Positions 60,532 to 64,000 of a stretch of DNA of 64,000 nucleotides are shown piece by piece. The DNA comes from Streptomyces sp. NBC_00490 (lineage in GTDB: Bacteria > Actinomycetota > Actinomycetes > Streptomycetales > Streptomycetaceae). The stretch spans positions 5,704,001 through 5,768,000 of the forward strand of contig NZ_CP107869.1 in the NCBI RefSeq assembly GCF_036013645.1. Direction: 5' to 3'. The notes beneath the pieces are model-generated. The model was not told the origin of the DNA and did no database searches. It was given only the letters and a program-made list of their open reading frames with translations. The translations under genes and the position numbers were made by a program. Within the stretch, counting starts at the first letter, position 1. Each line of letters begins with the position of its first letter.

Positions 60532-60587
60532 CCCGCCACCGCAATCAGCAGAGCCACAAGAGCCTGAAAGAGACGGAAGAGGACCCG

Positions 60588-61259
60588 ATGACGATCCGCG
60601 TGATGCTCGTCGACGACCAGGTGCTGCTGCGCACCGGGTTCCGGATGGTGCTCGCCGCCCAGCCGGACATGGAGGTCGTCGCCGAGGCGGGCGACGGCGT
60701 CGAGGCCCTCGAGGTGCTGCGCGCGACCACCGTCGACGTGGTCCTGATGGACGTCCGGATGCCGAAGCTCGACGGCGTGGAGACCACCCGCCGCATCTGC
60801 CAGGACGACAACCCGCCGAAGGTGCTGATCCTGACCACCTTCGACCTCGACGAGTACGCCTTCTCCGGACTGAAGGCGGGCGCGTCCGGCTTCATGCTCA
60901 AGGACGTGCCGCCCGGCGAACTCCTCACCGCCATCCGCTCGGTGCACAGCGGTGACGCGGTGGTGGCCCCCTCGACCACGCGCCGCCTCCTGGACCGGTT
61001 CGCGCCGATGCTGCCGAGCACCGGCAAGGAGCCCAAGCACAAGGAGCTGGAGCGGCTCACCGAGCGCGAGCGCGAGGTCATGATGCTGGTCGCCCAGGGT
61101 CTGTCCAACGGCGAGATCGCGGCCCGGCTCGTCCTGTCCGAGGCGACGGTGAAGACCCATGTGGGCCGCATCCTCACCAAGGTCGGCCTCCGGGACCGGG
61201 TGCAGGTGGTGGTCCTGGCCTACGAGACGGGGCTGGTGCGGGCCGGCGGGCACGGCTGA
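60588..61259 (+). CDS. LuxR/NarL-family response regulator
   Basis: A 223-residue regulator. The receiver domain has VMLVDDQVLLRTGF (acidic pair), the phospho-Asp in VVLMDVRMPKLDG (about residue 54), and LTTFDLDEYAF with the conserved Thr. The C-terminal LuxR helix-turn-helix is LTEREREVMMLVAQGLSNGE followed by LVLSEATVKTHVGRIL. GGAAGAGG precedes the ATG. Pairs with the adjacent kinase. Confidence 0.93.
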   Translation: MTIRVMLVDDQVLLRTGFRMVLAAQPDMEVVAEAGDGVEALEVLRATTVDVVLMDVRMPKLDGVETTRRICQDDNPPKVLILTTFDLDEYAFSGLKAGASGFMLKDVPPGELLTAIRSVHSGDAVVAPSTTRRLLDRFAPMLPSTGKEPKHKELERLTEREREVMMLVAQGLSNGEIAARLVLSEATVKTHVGRILTKVGLRDRVQVVVLAYETGLVRAGGHG

Positions 61260-61310
61260 GGCGGGCGCGCACGTGACTCCCGCGTAACCGGTGCCCACTA
61301 GGGTCTGCGC

Positions 61311-61943
61311 ATGCTCCTCTGGATCAACGGGCCCTTCGGGGGCGGGAAGACACAGACGGCGTACGAGATCCAGCGGCGGCTGCCCGGCAGCGTCGTCTGC
61401 GATCCCGAGCACGCCGGCTTCGGTCTGCGCCGCATGCTGCCGGCCGAACTGCGCGGGAACTTCCAGGACTTGAAGGCCTGGCGGCAGGGCGTCGTCGAGG
61501 TGCTCGACCTCGCCCTCACCCAGCACGACGGTGTGGTGATCGCCCCCATGACGGTCACGGACTCGGGCTACTTCGCCGAGACCGTGGGCCGGCTCGGCGA
61601 ACTCGGCCACGACGTACGCCACTTCACCCTCCTCGCTCAGCCCGAGACCGTCATGAAGCGGCTGCGCGAGCGCGGTTTCGGGCACCTCCTTCAGTACGTC
61701 GGCGGGAAGAACGCCGGTCTGGGACGCGAGACCTGGGCCGTGCGGCAACTCGACCACTGTCTCGAGCGGCTGCGGGAGCCCGAGTTCGCCGAGCACCTGT
61801 GGACGGACGAATCGACCGTGCCGAAGACGGCCGACCGCATCGCCGTGCTGGCCGGGCTGACACTGCGGCCGAACACCGAGGGCGCGCTGCGGACGAGGCT
61901 GAGGCAGATACGGGTCGGGGTGAGGCACATCCGGTTCGACTGA
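61311..61943 (+). CDS. P-loop kinase, TmrB (tunicamycin resistance)-like
   Basis: A 210-residue ATPase with Walker A INGPFGGGKTQTAYEI (about residues 5-20) and Lid/substrate features like TmrB: CDPEHAGFGLRRMLP and LAQPETVMKRLRERGFG. TmrB-type proteins confer tunicamycin resistance or act as small-molecule kinases; for this homologue the substrate is unknown. It converges on the ArsR-type gene, 4 bp between stops. Confidence 0.85.
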   Translation: MLLWINGPFGGGKTQTAYEIQRRLPGSVVCDPEHAGFGLRRMLPAELRGNFQDLKAWRQGVVEVLDLALTQHDGVVIAPMTVTDSGYFAETVGRLGELGHDVRHFTLLAQPETVMKRLRERGFGHLLQYVGGKNAGLGRETWAVRQLDHCLERLREPEFAEHLWTDESTVPKTADRIAVLAGLTLRPNTEGALRTRLRQIRVGVRHIRFD

Positions 61944-61947
61944 CCGG

Positions 61948-63051
61948 CTATCTGAGGATCCCCTCCAGGAAGTCGCTGCCCAGCCGGGCCACGACCGCGA
62001 TGTCCAGCTGGTGCTGGACGTACCGGCCGCGACGGCGCGTGGTGATCAGGCCCGCCTTCTTCAGAACGCCCAGGTGCCGGGATATCTCGGGGGCCGTCAT
62101 CCCGTGCGCCTGCGCCAGCTCGCTCGTGGTCCAGGCGCTGCGGGCCAGGTGGCGGCAGATCCGCATCCGGACGGGGTGGGACAGGGCCGTCATGCGCAGG
62201 GCGAGCTGCTCGACGGAGGGCGGCGCCGCGAGTTCGGGGGAGCCGACCGGGTAGTGCACCACGGGCTGCCAGCCGGGCCGGTACAGCACGGCCAGGTGGG
62301 GCCAGCCGAGACTGGTCGGCACCAGGATGAGGGGGCCGTCCCCCGTGGTCGTACGGCCCACGCTCAGCTTGTCGACCGTGATCTCGGCGGCGTCCTCGTC
62401 GAGGGTGATCGCCGGGGACGCGGCGGCCAGCGCCTCGGCGAGGCCCTTGCGGCGCACGAGGTCGGTCTTGTGGCGGGCGTCCGCCGCGAGCTGGTGGCGC
62501 AGCCGGGACCAGGTCTCCGCGAAGAACGCCTCGTCGCAGTCCTGGAGGAACTGGCGCAGCCAGGCCCGGATCTTCGGCGGATCGGTCAGCAGCAGCTCGG
62601 TGAACCGCTCCTGCCGCGGCCCCCGCGCGGCGGCCAGCTCCAGGGCGCGCCGCCCCTGCTCGGCGTCGACGAGCCAGCCGCTCCCGACGTCGTAACAGGT
62701 CGCGCAGCTGAACTCCAGCGCCGCGTTGACGAACTGCTCGTCCGTGAGCTTGTCCAGCAGGTCCAGCTCCTCGGCGAGCGTGGCCCCGGGGAGGGCGGCG
62801 CCGTCCGGGATGCCCGCGTACGGCAGGAACAGGTCCGCGAACGTCGTCGTCCACAGGAAGTCCGCGTCGCACATCCGGTCGGCCAGATGCGGGTCGAGGC
62901 GGGCCAGCACGCCGGTCACCCAGCCCTGGAGCCCCGGATGGTGGCCCGGCTCGGACAGCGCGTGCAGCGCCATGCCGAGCTCGGCCAGGGGCGAGGGGAC
63001 GACGGCGACCCTCTCCGGCCGCAGCCCCGCGATGTCGATGCGCACGCTCAT
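61948..63051 (-). CDS. ArsR-type regulator with DUF5937 N-terminal domain
   Basis: A 367-residue regulator. The large N-terminal region (about residues 1-270) is of the DUF5937 type with MSVRIDIAGLRPERVAV at the start and helical ligand-binding character. The C-terminal ArsR winged helix (about 280-365) has ALSHPVRMRICRHLARSAWT and MTAPEISRHLGVLKKAGLI. No metal-binding cysteine pair is in the HTH, so it probably senses an organic ligand. A perfect 21-bp palindrome lies 40 bp upstream. Confidence 0.87.
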   Translation of the reverse strand: MSVRIDIAGLRPERVAVVPSPLAELGMALHALSEPGHHPGLQGWVTGVLARLDPHLADRMCDADFLWTTTFADLFLPYAGIPDGAALPGATLAEELDLLDKLTDEQFVNAALEFSCATCYDVGSGWLVDAEQGRRALELAAARGPRQERFTELLLTDPPKIRAWLRQFLQDCDEAFFAETWSRLRHQLAADARHKTDLVRRKGLAEALAAASPAITLDEDAAEITVDKLSVGRTTTGDGPLILVPTSLGWPHLAVLYRPGWQPVVHYPVGSPELAAPPSVEQLALRMTALSHPVRMRICRHLARSAWTTSELAQAHGMTAPEISRHLGVLKKAGLITTRRRGRYVQHQLDIAVVARLGSDFLEGILR

Positions 63052-63090
63052 GACCTCATGGTGCACCCCGCCACTGACAGCGCCGCCCCC

Positions 63091-63111
63091 GATTGACGGC
63101 CGCCGTCAATC
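63091..63111. promoter_or_regulatory. Perfect 21-bp palindromic operator
   Basis: GATTGACGGC-C-GCCGTCAATC has 10-bp arms around one base. It sits between the divergent ArsR-type gene (start 63051) and the small gene at 63207, and contains a -35-like TTGACG on each strand, fitting autorepression and control of the divergent gene. Confidence 0.85.
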
Positions 63112-63206
63112 GGCGCGACATCGCCGCGGTACCGGCGCAACCTGGGAGCACGGGGCAGCCGCGGAGCCCGACCCATCGCACAAGCCTCCCGAGAAGGCGA
63201 TACGCC

Positions 63207-63422
63207 ATGAGCCTCACCCAGCAGTACCTCCTCGACACCTACCGCGCCCAGCGCCTCGGACAGCCCGACCCGCCCGCGCCCGGTACGCACGACTGGCAGG
63301 TCGTGCGCGAACTGCGCGACCACCGCCGGTTCCGGGCGGTGCTCGCCGGGCGGCCGGCCCACGGGCGGATACGGCAGGCCCTGGGCCGGTGGCTGCGCCG
63401 GGAGCCGCGGCCTAGCCGCTGA
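63207..63422 (+). CDS. Small basic protein of unknown function
   Basis: A 71-residue protein, MSLTQQYLLDTYRAQRLGQ at the start and very Arg-rich at the end (about one in five residues is Arg). GAGAAGG lies 8 bp before the ATG. Codon use is typical of the neighbourhood. No family was recognised. It is divergent from the ArsR-type gene and next to the 21-bp palindrome; its last 11 bp overlap the 3' end of the facing aldolase gene. Confidence 0.65.
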   Translation: MSLTQQYLLDTYRAQRLGQPDPPAPGTHDWQVVRELRDHRRFRAVLAGRPAHGRIRQALGRWLRREPRPSR

Positions 63423-64000
63423 GCAGGGCCACGAAGTTGGCCACCGCCGCCTTCACGTCGTCGGCCGTCCACTCCAGGCCGGCGGCGCCGACGGTGACCT
63501 CAGTGAAGGCCAGACCCGGGCCGCCGCGGTCCCAGTAGCCGCTGAACAGATACGTCCCCGTCTCCTCCGCCTGCCGCACCGCCGCCTCCAGCAGCACGTC
63601 GGCGTCGTACGGCAGCCAGACCTGGAACTGGTGGGTGTGCGGCTCCTCGGGGTGCACGCGCGCCCACGCCACCCCCGCCTCGGCGAACCCCTCCCGCAGC
63701 GCCGCCGCCACCACGCGCGCGTGGCGGACGTACTCCGGCAGCCTGGGCAGCTCCCGTTCCAGGCCGACGAGCGCCGACAGCGCGGTGGGGAACTGCTGGA
63801 AGGCCATCCCGCCGTACCGGTGGCGCCAGGTCCTCGCCTCCTCCACCAGCGTCTTCGGACCGGCGAGCGCCGCGCCGGCGAAACCGTCGAGGGACTTGTA
63901 GAACGACACGTAGACGCTGTCCGCCAGGCCCGCGATCTCGTCCAGGGGGCGGCCGAAGTGGACGGTGGTCTCCCACAGGCGCGCGCCGTCGAAGTGCACC
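63412..64000 (-). CDS. Threonine aldolase/beta-eliminating lyase family enzyme, 5' end outside window
   Basis: The last 196 residues of a PLP enzyme. HFDGARLWET and the PLP-lysine segment VYVSFYKSLDGFAGAAL are visible, followed by the Arg-containing RHRYGGMAFQQFPTALSAL and a small C-terminal domain. Low-specificity threonine aldolases cleave L-threonine or allo-threonine to glycine and acetaldehyde. The reading frame continues past base 64000, so the N-terminal about 150 residues are missing here. Confidence 0.88.
   Translation of the reverse strand, partial: VHFDGARLWETTVHFGRPLDEIAGLADSVYVSFYKSLDGFAGAALAGPKTLVEEARTWRHRYGGMAFQQFPTALSALVGLERELPRLPEYVRHARVVAAALREGFAEAGVAWARVHPEEPHTHQFQVWLPYDADVLLEAAVRQAEETGTYLFSGYWDRGGPGLAFTEVTVGAAGLEWTADDVKAAVANFVALLSG

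Overview
The window is a piece of a Streptomyces chromosome. The DNA is very GC-rich with third-position G/C bias, many genes start at GTG, and several genes are Streptomyces hallmarks: a tipA gene with its own operator, SARP/AfsR-type and DUF397/XRE regulators, and the dacB-tilS-hpt-ftsH-folE block. From memory of the S. coelicolor map, the order (tmk, holB, then the second family-A polymerase, the zinc-independent ribosomal proteins, tipA, ppa, ftsH, folate genes, an orphan nuoD) follows the SCO3542-SCO3540 block and then the SCO3434-to-SCO339x block. No transposase, integrase, rRNA or CRISPR array was seen.

Layout. 1-4.0 kb: end of tmk, holB, a secreted serine peptidase-like lipoprotein and tRNA-Thr(CGT), followed by a decayed second copy of that tRNA. 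4.3-14.5 kb is the most strain-specific part: an L-fuconate-type catabolic pair (dehydratase plus SDR), a three-gene sugar ABC importer, a PAS-PAS-GAF-PP2C-kinase regulator, a DUF3052 protein and a glycosyltransferase. 14.6-23.5 kb: an AfsR-like regulator, a family-A DNA polymerase, a Clp-N/HTH protein under two identical palindromes, a LysE exporter, a DUF2786 protein and two lipoproteins. 23.5-26.0 kb: divergent cysteine-free ribosomal protein genes around a Zur box, with a CobW-family protein. 26.3-28.3 kb: a DUF397 protein, an anti-sigma-like ATPase and an XRE regulator. 28.5-36 kb: aldehyde dehydrogenase, DinB, a PadR-controlled drug ABC exporter, a BNR lipoprotein, a broken ion-channel gene and tipA. 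36-55 kb: DedA, ThrE, ppa, then the dacB/tilS/hpt/ftsH/folE housekeeping run, the facing folate operon, a lysyltransferase-like membrane protein and an esterase. 55-64 kb: two PH-domain proteins, orphan nuoD2 facing a MidA-type methyltransferase, a two-component system, a TmrB-like kinase, an ArsR-type regulator with a perfect operator, and the end of a threonine aldolase.

Genes that work together: the ABC importer and fuconate enzymes form a sugar-acid uptake and degradation unit that is incomplete in this window. The rpsN/rpmB and rpmG/rpmE/cobW/rpsR arms form a zinc-sparing ribosome programme. folP, an NTF2-like gene, folB and folK face folE, giving most of the folate pathway. tilS, hpt and ftsH form the conserved cell-maintenance block. 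The observations most worth a second look are the nuoD2 (Tyr-to-Trp in the quinone site) plus MidA pair, the CobW protein without a P-loop, the shared cis element of the DUF397 and ATPase genes, the paired palindromes before the Clp-N/HTH gene, and the tRNA fossil with a compensated acceptor stem.
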